This document shows, one piece after another, positions 9,408-18,157 of a stretch of 64,000 nucleotides of DNA. How positions within the stretch are numbered: position 1 is the first letter of the stretch; every line of letters begins with the position of its first letter. The notes below the pieces were generated by a model. It saw only the letters and a program-made list of their open reading frames with translations, made no database searches and was not told the DNA's origin. The position numbers and the translations under genes are program-made. Origin of the DNA: Flavobacterium aquidurense (GTDB lineage Bacteria; Bacteroidota; Bacteroidia; Flavobacteriales; Flavobacteriaceae); NCBI RefSeq assembly GCF_001404985.1, contig NZ_JRLF01000010.1, positions 186,001 through 250,000 of the forward strand. The letters run 5' to 3'.

Positions 9408-11474
9408 TTAATATATAACGTTTAGGGTTTCTGCTTTTGCAGGGCTATCACTTTCTAAATTAGGAACAAAATGGTATTCGAGTTCCTGATTGATGTTTAA
9501 ATTTTTATCTTCTAATGTCAAAACATTGCTGTTCAATTCCTTCCACAATGTTGGCGGAGTTCCTTTTGTATTTTTATAAATACTCACTCCCAGGACTTTG
9601 CCTTTGTTTTTTGCATAATCCCAGGTCAGGACTATTTTTTTATTTTCTCTGTCAGCTACTCCCTGCAAAAATGTAATGACTTTTACTGGTGTAAAATTCA
9701 AAACATTTACCGTTACGGTCGAATGATCTAATGACGACCAGAGATTGCTTTTATCCTTGGCCAGAATAGCATATTGGTATATTTTTTTATTCTCTACCTT
9801 ATCATCTGTAAATTCCTGAATAGTATCATTTATCTGTTTAATTTCCAGCCATTTTTCTTGTCCTTTCTCTCTCCTTCTTAAGCTATATCCTACGACATCT
9901 TCGCTATAACTGCGAATCCATTTAAGATGTACTTTGCCATCTTTATTATCGTAATCTTTAAAAATAGGTGCGGCAGGCGGAATTTTATCCGGTTTGTCTA
10001 AAACCAATACATCAGACAAGTCCGAAATATTAAAACGCATATCCTCAGCAGCAAGTCTGTAATAGACTTTGCTATTGGTCATTTTCAGGCTTACGCTGTC
10101 TTTATAATCAGTACCCACATACGATTGATGGTAGATATCTACAAACTCTTCTCCTTTATTATTGGCTTTTAAAATTCGATACCCTCGCAAATCTTTTTCA
10201 GTATTTGGTTTCCATTTTAACCGAACCACTCCAAGGCTGTCTATTACACCTTCAAGACCTGTAGGCTTTGCCGGCGGAATAGAATCTACTGGCTGAACGA
10301 GCATACTTTGAGAGGTTAATCGCTGATTGTTTTTGCCCACTACAGAGATGGTAAAATAATTCGAGGGATATAAATTTTCTTTATAATTGAGTTTTCTCTG
10401 GGATGGCGGAATAATTTTAGAAACTACTTTATAAGGTCCTTTATCATTATCTGCCAAATTAATTTCGTACCCCTGAATAAAACCTTCTGATGCTGCAGGA
10501 TAATCCCATTCCAGATTAACTTCGTTGGTGTTTACAATATTATAATCTACCAGTCTTGCCGGCGTTACTATTGCTGCTACTCCTGTTGCCGTAATAGGTT
10601 TTGAAATTTCTCCTTTTTCTCCAAATGCTGTGATACCGTATACCCTGTATTGATATACTTTATCGTTTACACTCAGCGTATCAATATAATACATACTTTT
10701 TGACGGATGTTCGTCTTTATCATTCAGGTTGACCAGTGGCGTTGCGGCTATTGGGGCAAAATTGATTCCGTCTGAAGATTTCTCCACCATGTATGACGTA
10801 TAAATTCTTTTAAAGGTTTGGTAGTCCCAGGAAAGCAGTACTTGTTTATCGTCAGGAACTGCAATAAAATCAGTTGGTGCCGGAAGGGTGCTATAATCTT
10901 TTAATCCTATCATATAAGAGGATTCCTTAACCTTTGGACTTTCGAAAACACTTACCTGATACGCATACACTTCATTTTGCTTTACGTTGGTATCCACAAG
11001 TCCCCAACCTGCTTTTACTGCTCCTGTAAAACTCATATCTGCGGCGTATAAAGCAAATGTAAAACGCTGATCGAGTTCATCAGCCATATTTACTATTTTA
11101 GCCAGATCTCCTTCTTTAGCGGCCGTTACTTCAAAGCTTTCTCCGTAAATAGATTGTGCTATAATAGCGGCATTATTATCTTTTTGAACCAGGTCCATCC
11201 ACGAATCCAGCGGTTCAGGAAGTAATGGTTTTGGGGTAAGTACTATTTTTTCAGGTTTTTGTAAAACATTCCCATCACGTAATATGGTGGTTCTGGTCAC
11301 TATAAATCCTTTTTTATTTGCTTTTTGCCATTCGCTTGGAGAATTAACTGCCCAGCGTATCAAAATCTTATCTTTTTGTGCTCTTGCATTGACCATAACG
11401 GTAGCACGTTTAGCTTGAGAATATGATATCGAAATAAAGAATAATAGTAAAAAAAGAAACTTGATTTTAGGCAT
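9408..11474 (-). CDS. Secreted fibronectin type III repeat protein
   Basis: The 688-aa product has a signal peptide (hydrophobic residues 4-19, ending SYSQ) and then an unassigned N-terminal part (to about 200). Four or five fibronectin-III-like repeats follow, recognisable from repeated V-x-L-x-W...Y and Y-x-Y-x-V/I patterns (for example VLLSWDY, VNLEWDY, VRLKWKP, VHLKWIR, IVLTWDY). No C-terminal T9SS sorting domain is visible, so it may stay periplasmic or associate with the surface through a partner. It is first in the operon, has a promoter-like sequence just upstream, and ends 4 bp before the SprB-repeat gene. A role as chaperone or scaffold for the two larger proteins is only a guess from co-transcription. 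The ATG at 11474 is the natural start because the signal peptide begins there. Confidence 0.85.
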   Translation of the reverse strand: MPKIKFLFLLLFFISISYSQAKRATVMVNARAQKDKILIRWAVNSPSEWQKANKKGFIVTRTTILRDGNVLQKPEKIVLTPKPLLPEPLDSWMDLVQKDNNAAIIAQSIYGESFEVTAAKEGDLAKIVNMADELDQRFTFALYAADMSFTGAVKAGWGLVDTNVKQNEVYAYQVSVFESPKVKESSYMIGLKDYSTLPAPTDFIAVPDDKQVLLSWDYQTFKRIYTSYMVEKSSDGINFAPIAATPLVNLNDKDEHPSKSMYYIDTLSVNDKVYQYRVYGITAFGEKGEISKPITATGVAAIVTPARLVDYNIVNTNEVNLEWDYPAASEGFIQGYEINLADNDKGPYKVVSKIIPPSQRKLNYKENLYPSNYFTISVVGKNNQRLTSQSMLVQPVDSIPPAKPTGLEGVIDSLGVVRLKWKPNTEKDLRGYRILKANNKGEEFVDIYHQSYVGTDYKDSVSLKMTNSKVYYRLAAEDMRFNISDLSDVLVLDKPDKIPPAAPIFKDYDNKDGKVHLKWIRSYSEDVVGYSLRRREKGQEKWLEIKQINDTIQEFTDDKVENKKIYQYAILAKDKSNLWSSLDHSTVTVNVLNFTPVKVITFLQGVADRENKKIVLTWDYAKNKGKVLGVSIYKNTKGTPPTLWKELNSNVLTLEDKNLNINQELEYHFVPNLESDSPAKAETLNVIY

Positions 11475-11506
11475 TAAGATGTAATTTTTTCCATGTTAAA
11501 AAAACG

Positions 11507-11536
11507 CAAAAATAGTATTTTATATCAACTGACAAA
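11507..11536 (-). promoter_or_regulatory. Promoter for the three-gene surface operon
   Basis: Read on the minus strand, TATTTTTG (11507-11514) fits the Bacteroidota -7 box TAnnTTTG. A TTTG (-33) lies 18 bp upstream at 11533-11536. The ATG of the first gene is 32 bp downstream of the -7 box. The rest of 11537-11800 is AT-rich with no gene. Confidence 0.55.
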
Positions 11537-11802
11537 CAATTATTTATAAAATAAAAAGCGTATTAATAGCACAAAATTCCGAAAGTGTTTTTTGATCAAA
11601 AAAGTCAATTTCGTAAACCTCATTATTCTAATTTTTTACACTTTTTATCTGTTCAAATTCTTACAAATTAGTTGTTGATAATTTATAAATTATACGATTA
11701 CGGTTACTAAAATACAAATTTAGGATAAATCTTATATTTTAAACTTTTTAAATATTTTATTTTCTAATTTTAACGTTTATAACTAAAACTAACCCAATAA
11801 AA

Positions 11803-11835
11803 AATGCACAAAGATCAAAAAGACCTTTGCGCATT
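11803..11835 (-). terminator. Rho-independent terminator after glycosylasparaginase
   Basis: The arms AATGCACAAAG (11803-11813) and CTTTGCGCATT (11825-11835) pair with one G-U wobble. On the minus strand the hairpin is followed by a T-rich run, so it ends transcription of the glycosylasparaginase gene. Confidence 0.75.
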
Positions 11836-11865
11836 CTAAAAAAAACAATACTCTAATTAAGTATC

Positions 11866-12879
11866 TTATTTCAGGAAATAATCTGCATCGATTAATTTAT
11901 TTCCTGTATCATCATAAACGGCATAATTAAAACCTCCCTGAACACAATATGAACCGTATTCTCCGGCTTTGTTCAGGGCAATAAAACCTACCTGAATATC
12001 TTTTAAATCTTTATTTCTATTCTTAGTCAGCTTTACAATTCTGGCAACGGCTTCTTCACATGCTTTTTGAGGAGATTTGCCTTGTCGCATTAACTCCACT
12101 ACTAAATGACAGCCTGTAATCCTGATGACCTCTTCGCCATGACCGGTAGCTGTGGCGGCGCCAATTTCGTTATCTACATATAAACCTGCGCCAATAATGG
12201 GTGAATCACCAACACGGCCATGCATCTTGAAAGCCATTCCGCTTGTGGTACATGCACCCGAAAGATTTCCGTTTGCATCAAGTGCAATCATTCCAATGGT
12301 ATCATGATTTTCGATATTGGCAATTGGTTTGTATTTGCTGTCTTTCAACCATTCTTTCCATTCTTTTTCAGATTCTTCGAGCAATAAGTTTTCTTTCTTG
12401 AATCCTTGTGATAAAGCAAATTGCAAAGCTCCGTCACCAACCAGCATTACGTGAGGTGTTTTTTCCATTACGGCTCTCGCAACAGAGATGGGATGTTTTA
12501 TATATTCTAAACAGGCAACAGAACCTATATTGGCATTTTCATCCATAATACAAGCGTCTAACGTTACACGACCATCTCTATCCGGACGTCCGCCATATCC
12601 CACGCTTCTTTCTTTTGGGTCGCCTTCGGGAATTTTAACTCCTGCTTCGACAGCGTCCAGAGCGGTTCCTTTATTTTTTAGAACTTCCCATGCAGCTTCA
12701 TTGGCCTGAATTCCGAATCGCCATGTCGAAAGTACAATTGGCTTTTTGCCTTTTTTTGAAAGTATTACTTTTTCTTCTTCTTCTAAATTTGAATCATTTG
12801 AATTAAATGATTGCAATGCCACAGCAACTGAAGCTATGGCTGCCGTTTTTATAAAATTCCTGCGATTTGAATGTGTCAT
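11866..12879 (-). CDS. Glycosylasparaginase (N4-(beta-N-acetylglucosaminyl)-L-asparaginase)
   Basis: This Ntn-hydrolase splits GlcNAc from asparagine, the last step in dismantling an N-glycopeptide. The HDTIG motif holds the autoprocessing Asp-Thr junction; Thr194 (counted from ATG at 12879) would become the catalytic N-terminus of the beta subunit. GRVGDSPIIGAG and the TGHGE segment form the substrate pocket typical of the family. A twin-arginine signal (SNRRNFIKTAA) at the N-terminus implies Tat export to the periplasm, as expected for the Elizabethkingia enzyme. I chose ATG 12879 because the nine-codon extension upstream begins with TTG and precedes the Tat signal. It lies at the downstream end of the mannan/N-glycan locus, which gives the clearest hint that N-linked glycans are the substrate. 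Confidence 0.92.
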   Translation of the reverse strand: MTHSNRRNFIKTAAIASVAVALQSFNSNDSNLEEEEKVILSKKGKKPIVLSTWRFGIQANEAAWEVLKNKGTALDAVEAGVKIPEGDPKERSVGYGGRPDRDGRVTLDACIMDENANIGSVACLEYIKHPISVARAVMEKTPHVMLVGDGALQFALSQGFKKENLLLEESEKEWKEWLKDSKYKPIANIENHDTIGMIALDANGNLSGACTTSGMAFKMHGRVGDSPIIGAGLYVDNEIGAATATGHGEEVIRITGCHLVVELMRQGKSPQKACEEAVARIVKLTKNRNKDLKDIQVGFIALNKAGEYGSYCVQGGFNYAVYDDTGNKLIDADYFLK

Positions 12880-12935
12880 ATTTATTCTTTTATTGGTCAC
12901 TCCCAATAGCTATCGGGATAAAATTATTAGATATC

Positions 12936-13001
12936 GCTCCTCTGGAGCTTTAACTAAATAAACGTATCTATCTGCTATAAATATTGCGCTCCTCCGGAGC
13001 G
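12936..13001. repeat. Pair of REP-like palindromes
   Basis: Two short palindromes, GCTCCtctGGAGC (12936-12948) and GCTCCTCCGGAGC (12988-13000), each preceded by ATAT(C/T)-type sequence, sit 39 bp apart between genes. The same GCTCC...GGAGC core recurs near 36.0 kb. They resemble REP/BIME elements. Confidence 0.6.
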
Positions 13002-13088
13002 ATCAATAATATAATTCAATGCATATGAATTATAATCATCTTAATCTAAATAATCTGTGGCAAAAATTTATCAGCCGATGCCTTGGTA

Positions 13089-13178
13089 TTATTTCCACAT
13101 TAAAATAAAGTCAAGCAAATTTTCTACAATTATTTTGAGCCAGTTTTTCTCCTTATTTGTTGATTCCGTTTTTGCCAT
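13089..13178 (-). CDS. Possible 29-aa small protein
   Basis: An ATG at 13178 opens a 29-codon frame ending at 13089. The product begins MAKTESTNKEKNW and then is amphipathic and hydrophobic (LKIIVENLLDFILMW). I recognise no family and no clear ribosome binding site. It lies alone in the gap between the ROK kinase and glycosylasparaginase genes, in their direction. It may be chance. Confidence 0.22.
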   Translation of the reverse strand: MAKTESTNKEKNWLKIIVENLLDFILMWK

Positions 13179-13226
13179 TAATCAATTTTTTAGTTATTAC
13201 TGGTAAAAGTTATTTTCAACGTAAAT

Positions 13227-14132
13227 TTATGAAAAACTATAAAGCAAACTAACAGCGCCAATTAATGCTGCCTCTTCATTATCTTTAGAAATAGAAACCG
13301 TAATTTCGATTCCGGCTTCTTTAATTTTTTTATGGAAAGCAGGCAAAAAAAATTCGCTTGCATTTGCAATTTTTCCTCCAATAATAAAACCATCAGCGTC
13401 AAATTTTTGTAACCACGGAATCACGATTGCTGCCAAATCTTCTCCCATTTCTTCAAATACTTTTACCGCATTTGCATCTCCATCCACAGCCAGATTATAG
13501 ATCTCTAATCCGTTGTTTGCATTTTTGCCCGTTAAATTTTTATAACGTCGTAAAAGTCCTCTCGCCGAAACATAATCTTCGGCAATACTTTCCTTAAAAG
13601 CAAGGTTATAAATTTCTCCATCTGCCGGCACTGATTCTCCGGCAGCAATTGAAACTCCTTTATCTATAAAACAAGCTCCAAGTCCGGTGCCAAGTGTAAT
13701 TGCCATTATTTTTTTAGACAAATTTTGAACATCTTTATACACTTCTCCTTTTCCGAAACAAACAGCATCATTTTCAAACAGAATAGGAAAATTGCTTGTC
13801 AGGTTAAGCGTCCCCTGAAATAAATAACGAACATTAAGTCCGTAAAAATGTTCATATTTAGACTGGTCCTTTATCCAGCAAATTCCGTTTTCATAATCAA
13901 ACGGACCGGGCATACAAACTGATAATCCTATTACATTTTCGACTTTAGAATTTTTGATCGAAGTACGTATTGCTTTTTCCCAAATAGACATTACCTCATC
14001 TACAGGCAAATTAGAGTCAAATGATTCTTTATGTAATGAAAGATCAACTACTTTCATATTTTTAACATCTATAATAGCAGTGGTAATATGTGTGCCTCCA
14101 ATATCAATTCCTACGGCATATTCTTTATTCAT
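13227..14132 (-). CDS. ROK-family sugar kinase
   Basis: The 301-aa protein starts with the phosphate-binding DIGGTH motif (residues 10-15) and has a second glycine loop, TLGTGLGACF, in the middle, as in ROK kinases that phosphorylate glucose, mannose, fructose, GlcNAc or ManNAc. The usual ROK zinc motif (CxCGxxGC) is absent; the corresponding stretch reads GESVPADGEIYNLAF, so this is a zinc-free member. In this locus it most plausibly phosphorylates mannose or GlcNAc released by the glycosidases, feeding the ManA isomerase. That substrate is inferred from neighbours, not from a diagnostic residue. It follows the GH125 gene after a 180-bp gap holding an inverted repeat. Confidence 0.85.
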   Translation of the reverse strand: MNKEYAVGIDIGGTHITTAIIDVKNMKVVDLSLHKESFDSNLPVDEVMSIWEKAIRTSIKNSKVENVIGLSVCMPGPFDYENGICWIKDQSKYEHFYGLNVRYLFQGTLNLTSNFPILFENDAVCFGKGEVYKDVQNLSKKIMAITLGTGLGACFIDKGVSIAAGESVPADGEIYNLAFKESIAEDYVSARGLLRRYKNLTGKNANNGLEIYNLAVDGDANAVKVFEEMGEDLAAIVIPWLQKFDADGFIIGGKIANASEFFLPAFHKKIKEAGIEITVSISKDNEEAALIGAVSLLYSFS

Positions 14133-14152
14133 TCTTTGTTTTTTTGAATTGA

Positions 14153-14250
14153 ACCATTAAGAGATTAAGAAATTTTAAGTTTGATTCTCATTTTTTAAAT
14201 CCTTAAGAAACTAAGTCTGACTGCTTAATTTTTCTTAATTTCTTAATGGT
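14153..14250. repeat. Inverted-repeat intergenic element
   Basis: An arm ACCATTAAGAGATTAAGAAA (from 14153) is mirrored by TTTCTTAATTTCTTAATGGT near 14231-14250. Together they can fold into a long hairpin filling the gap between the GH125 and ROK genes. No protein is encoded. It matches the style of the other inverted intergenic repeats in this window. Confidence 0.55.
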
Positions 14251-14313
14251 AATTTTTTCCTGATTTTTAAAAAACTTAATTTTTACTGATTCTTTAACGG
14301 CAGATATTTTATT

Positions 14314-15774
14314 TTAAAGGTTTTTATCTTTTAAGATTTGGGGATAATGAATGCTGGTATGAACAATCATTTCTCCAAATAGTGTGTTGGCCCACGCAAA
14401 CCATTTTCTTGTAAACTTTGTTACATCATCTTTGTGGAAAGATTCGTGCATAAATCCTGTATCTGCATTTGTTTTGATCAAATTGCTGATACAATGTTTT
14501 ATTTCATTTTCATCTACACTGGTAATCGCTCTTAAAACAATACTCATTGGCCATATCGTATCTACTCCGGTGTGCGGACCTCCAACTCCTTCGCCCGCTT
14601 TTCCTTTATAGAAAAACGGATTATTTTCTGAAAGCACGACTTTTCTGGTATTCAGATAAAGCTGATTATCCGGCTCAATTGCGCCTAAATACGGTAATGA
14701 TAATAACGAAGGAACATTGGCATCATCCATCATATGAAAACTTCCGTAACCATTGACTTCAAAAGCAATGATTTTTCCGAATTTTGGATGTTCAATAATT
14801 CCGTTTTCTTCTAATCCTTTCTGAACCTGACCTTGTAATTCTTTGGCTTTAGCAACTAAATTATCGTCTTTTAATGCTGGTAAAGAGAAAATTTCCTGAA
14901 GATATCCTAACACTTCAATAGCAAACATATTACTCGGGATTAAATATCCAAACAAAGTACTATCGTCACTTGGTCTGAAAGTCGAAACGATTAATCCGCA
15001 TGGTTTTACCGGATATCCGTAACCTCCCAAAGGCACGCCATCTGTAGCCCAGGCTGTTACTCGCTGAAAATTGTATGGTCCTTTATCTGTCCAACGTTGC
15101 TGTTCTTTGAAAGTTTGAATAACCAAAAGCATCGCTTCTTTCCACTTACTATCGAACAAACTAATATCTCCGGTTTCCTTCCAATATCCGTGCGCGAGTC
15201 TTATTGGATAACACAAACTGTCAATCTCCCATTTACGTTCGTGAATACCGGGCTGCATTTTGGTCATGTCATTTTTCCATTCGCTTACCTGATTAAAATC
15301 TTTGTAAAAAGCATTCGCATAAGGATCTAATAAAATACATTTGGTTTGGCGGTTGATTACTCCTTTTACCAATTCTGCCAGTTTTTTATCTTCTTTTACA
15401 AACGGAATATAGGGCCAAATCTGCGCTGTACTATCACGCAGCCACATCGCATCGATATCTCCTGTAATTACATACGTATCCGGTTTTCCGTCGATGATTT
15501 CAAAATCTACAGTTGTATCTAAAGTGTTTGGAAAACAGTTTTCGAACAACCAAGCCAATTCCGGATTCGCGATTTGCTTTTTGATTCTCACAATTGCAGC
15601 TTCAACAGCTTTACTCGTAAATTTTCTTTCGGCTAATGGTGGCCTTTTGGTAATAAAATCTTTTAATGCGAAATTGAAAGCATCTGTATTCATTCCGAAA
15701 ACATCGGTTTGAAGCGCTAATAATCCTGCTGAAAAAATCCCCGTGTTTTTTATAAATTTTCTACGTGATTGCAT
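14314..15774 (-). CDS. GH125 exo-alpha-1,6-mannosidase
   Basis: The 486-aa product matches glycoside hydrolase family 125 over its length, with hallmark segments ITGDIDAMWLRDSTAQIWPY, YELD-type IDSLCYP, FRPSDD, and GVGGPHTG near the C-terminus. GH125 enzymes are inverting exo-mannosidases that remove alpha-1,6-linked mannose, a linkage in N-glycan cores and yeast mannan. The N-terminus carries a twin-arginine motif (QSRRKFIKN) and a hydrophobic segment, so it is likely exported by Tat to the periplasm. It begins 4 bp after the upstream GH92 stop, so the two genes are surely co-transcribed and act on the same glycan. Confidence 0.93.
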   Translation of the reverse strand: MQSRRKFIKNTGIFSAGLLALQTDVFGMNTDAFNFALKDFITKRPPLAERKFTSKAVEAAIVRIKKQIANPELAWLFENCFPNTLDTTVDFEIIDGKPDTYVITGDIDAMWLRDSTAQIWPYIPFVKEDKKLAELVKGVINRQTKCILLDPYANAFYKDFNQVSEWKNDMTKMQPGIHERKWEIDSLCYPIRLAHGYWKETGDISLFDSKWKEAMLLVIQTFKEQQRWTDKGPYNFQRVTAWATDGVPLGGYGYPVKPCGLIVSTFRPSDDSTLFGYLIPSNMFAIEVLGYLQEIFSLPALKDDNLVAKAKELQGQVQKGLEENGIIEHPKFGKIIAFEVNGYGSFHMMDDANVPSLLSLPYLGAIEPDNQLYLNTRKVVLSENNPFFYKGKAGEGVGGPHTGVDTIWPMSIVLRAITSVDENEIKHCISNLIKTNADTGFMHESFHKDDVTKFTRKWFAWANTLFGEMIVHTSIHYPQILKDKNL

Positions 15775-15778
15775 AGTA

Positions 15779-18064
15779 TTATTTTGAAGTTGAATAAGAA
15801 TATGGATAAGAACTTGCCGAAGTTCCTCTTTGTAAATTAGGTTTACTGCTCATGTCAAAATTTAACTCTCCGCCTTTTAATACATCAAAATGATTGATGA
15901 AATTTTTGGTATGAGTTGCATTGTTCCACTTTAAATCCTGAACATATTTATTGGTTTCAGAATTATTTGGTGCATTGATTACTAATTTTTTTCCGTTTTC
16001 TAATTGCAAGGTTAATTTCTTAAATAATGGTGCTCCAAGAACATATTCGTCTGTTCCGGGACAAACTGGATAAAATCCCATTGCTGAGAAAACATACCAG
16101 GCAGAGGTTTGTCCGTTATCCTCATCTCCGCAATATCCATCCGGAGTTGGTTTGTACAAACGGTTCATCACTTCACGAGACCAATATTGAGTTTTCCAGG
16201 GTTCGCCAGCATAATTGTACAAATAAATCATGTGCTGAATGGGTTGATTTCCGTGAGCATATTGTCCCATATTCATGATTTGCATTTCGCGAATTTCATG
16301 AATAACTGCACCATAATAACTATCATCAAAAATTGGCGGAGTGGAGAAAACGGCATCTAATTTTGCGGTGAATTTTTTCTCGCCACCCATTAAGTCAATC
16401 AAACCATGAATGTCATGAAAAATACTCCAGCTGTAGTGCCACGCATTTCCTTCTGTAAAGGCATCTCCCCATTTAAACGGATTGAAATCTTTTGGAAAAC
16501 TTCCGTCTTTATTTCGACCGCTCATTAAACCAATTGACGGATTATAAAGATTCTTATAATTCATCATTCGTTTTTCGTATAAATTGATTTCTTTTTTAGG
16601 GCGGTTTAAGGCTTTTGCTAATTTCCAAATTGAGAAATCATCGAAAGCATATTCTAATGTTCTGGCTGCATTTTCATTGATTTTTACATCATAAGGAACA
16701 TAGCCCAAAGTGTTGTAATACGCTACTCCTTTTCTTCCTACAGCTTCTAATGGGCCTTCGTTATTGGCGCCATGCAATAAAGCTTCGTACAATTTATTGA
16801 TATCATATCCACGCAATCCTTTTACATAAGCATCAGCAACTACAGAAGCGGAGTTATTCCCAACCATTACATCTCTGAATCCCGGACTTGACCATTCCGG
16901 CAAGAAACCGCCTTCTTTATAATCGTTGATTAAACCTTGCTGCATTTCTGTATTGATCGAAGGATAAACTAAATTTAACAAAGGATATAAGGCTCTGAAA
17001 GTATCCCAAAATCCTGTTCCTGCAAACATATAACCCGGCAAAACTTGTCCATTATACGGACTGTAATGCACGATTTCTCCTTTTGCATTTACTTCATATT
17101 GCTTCTGCGGAAAACAAGCGGTGCGATATAAACTGGAGTAAAACGTTTTTAGTTGTTCTTCGCTTCCACCTTCGGCAGATAATTTTCCTAAAACTTTATT
17201 CCATTCTTGTTTTGATTGTGCTACAGTTTCATTAAATGAAGAAGTTCCTAATTCGTTTTTTAAATTTAATTCTGCTTGTTCTGCGCTAATAAATGAAGAG
17301 GAAACTTTTACGTTTACGATTTCTCCTTTTTTGGTTTTAAAACCTACAACTGCGCCAACATGATTGTCTTTTAATTCTAATTTGTCTTTTTCCAGAACTT
17401 TATCATGCCAGGTATAATTAGTAGCAAATGGCTTATCGAATTGAAGAACAAAATAATTCTTAAAGTTCTCCGGAACTCCGCCACTATTACGCGTTGTGTA
17501 TCCTATAATTTTATTTTCTGACGGAATTATTTTAATGTAAGATCCTTTATCAAAAGCATCAATTACAATAGAAGATTGTTCGTTTTCAGGAAATGTAATC
17601 TGAAAATGTGCTGCTCTTTCGGTAGCTGTAATTTCTGTCGTTACATCATAATCGGCTAGATATACGCTGTAATAATACGGCTTTGAAACCTCAGCTTTAT
17701 GGCTGAACCAACTTGCTCTTTCGTTTTCTTCAAAAGTCAATTTTCCGGTTACTGGCATAATCGAAAACTGTCCGTAATCGTTCATCCAAGGCGATGGCTG
17801 ATGCGTTTGTTTGAATCCTCTAATTTTTTCTGCGGTATAAATGTACGCCCATCCGTCGCCCATTTTTCCCGTTTGAGGCGTCCAGAAGTTCATTCCCCAA
17901 GGTCGGCAAATTGCAGGATACGTATTTCCGTTCGAAAGACTATGCAAAGATTGTGTTCCCATTAAAGGATTTACATATTCTACAGGATCTAAAGTTTTAA
18001 CTTGTGCATTTGCTGCAAAAAAACATTGCATTACCCCTAAAAAAAATAAACTCTTTATTTTCAT
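15779..18064 (-). CDS. GH92 exo-alpha-mannosidase (first copy)
   Basis: The 761-aa protein has a signal peptide (ending AANAQ) and the GH92 layout. It opens with EYVNPLMGTQS, then GTGFWDTFRALYPL, the TEGNAWHYSW segment that bears the presumed general acid Glu, GNQPIQHMIYLYNYAG, and the Ca-binding/catalytic GDEDNGQTSAWYVFSAMGFYPV. GH92 enzymes are calcium-dependent inverting alpha-mannosidases that trim high-mannose glycans from the non-reducing end. It differs from the second copy at the catalytic loop (GDEDNGQ versus GNEDLGQ) and in the N-terminal region, which suggests different linkage preference; this is inference. It overlaps in purpose with GH125 4 bp downstream and lies 93 bp after the other GH92. 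Confidence 0.94.
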   Translation of the reverse strand: MKIKSLFFLGVMQCFFAANAQVKTLDPVEYVNPLMGTQSLHSLSNGNTYPAICRPWGMNFWTPQTGKMGDGWAYIYTAEKIRGFKQTHQPSPWMNDYGQFSIMPVTGKLTFEENERASWFSHKAEVSKPYYYSVYLADYDVTTEITATERAAHFQITFPENEQSSIVIDAFDKGSYIKIIPSENKIIGYTTRNSGGVPENFKNYFVLQFDKPFATNYTWHDKVLEKDKLELKDNHVGAVVGFKTKKGEIVNVKVSSSFISAEQAELNLKNELGTSSFNETVAQSKQEWNKVLGKLSAEGGSEEQLKTFYSSLYRTACFPQKQYEVNAKGEIVHYSPYNGQVLPGYMFAGTGFWDTFRALYPLLNLVYPSINTEMQQGLINDYKEGGFLPEWSSPGFRDVMVGNNSASVVADAYVKGLRGYDINKLYEALLHGANNEGPLEAVGRKGVAYYNTLGYVPYDVKINENAARTLEYAFDDFSIWKLAKALNRPKKEINLYEKRMMNYKNLYNPSIGLMSGRNKDGSFPKDFNPFKWGDAFTEGNAWHYSWSIFHDIHGLIDLMGGEKKFTAKLDAVFSTPPIFDDSYYGAVIHEIREMQIMNMGQYAHGNQPIQHMIYLYNYAGEPWKTQYWSREVMNRLYKPTPDGYCGDEDNGQTSAWYVFSAMGFYPVCPGTDEYVLGAPLFKKLTLQLENGKKLVINAPNNSETNKYVQDLKWNNATHTKNFINHFDVLKGGELNFDMSSKPNLQRGTSASSYPYSYSTSK

Positions 18065-18157
18065 TTTGTGTGAATTGTGTGTTGTAAAATGTGATCTGAA
18101 AACTGAAAACTGTGACTAAAAAACCACCTCTAAAATCTATATTCTAAAATCTTAAAT

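Noticed and set aside
12880..12906. TTG start nine codons upstream of the glycosylasparaginase ATG
   Set aside because: It would put extra residues in front of the twin-arginine signal; ATG 12879 is better.
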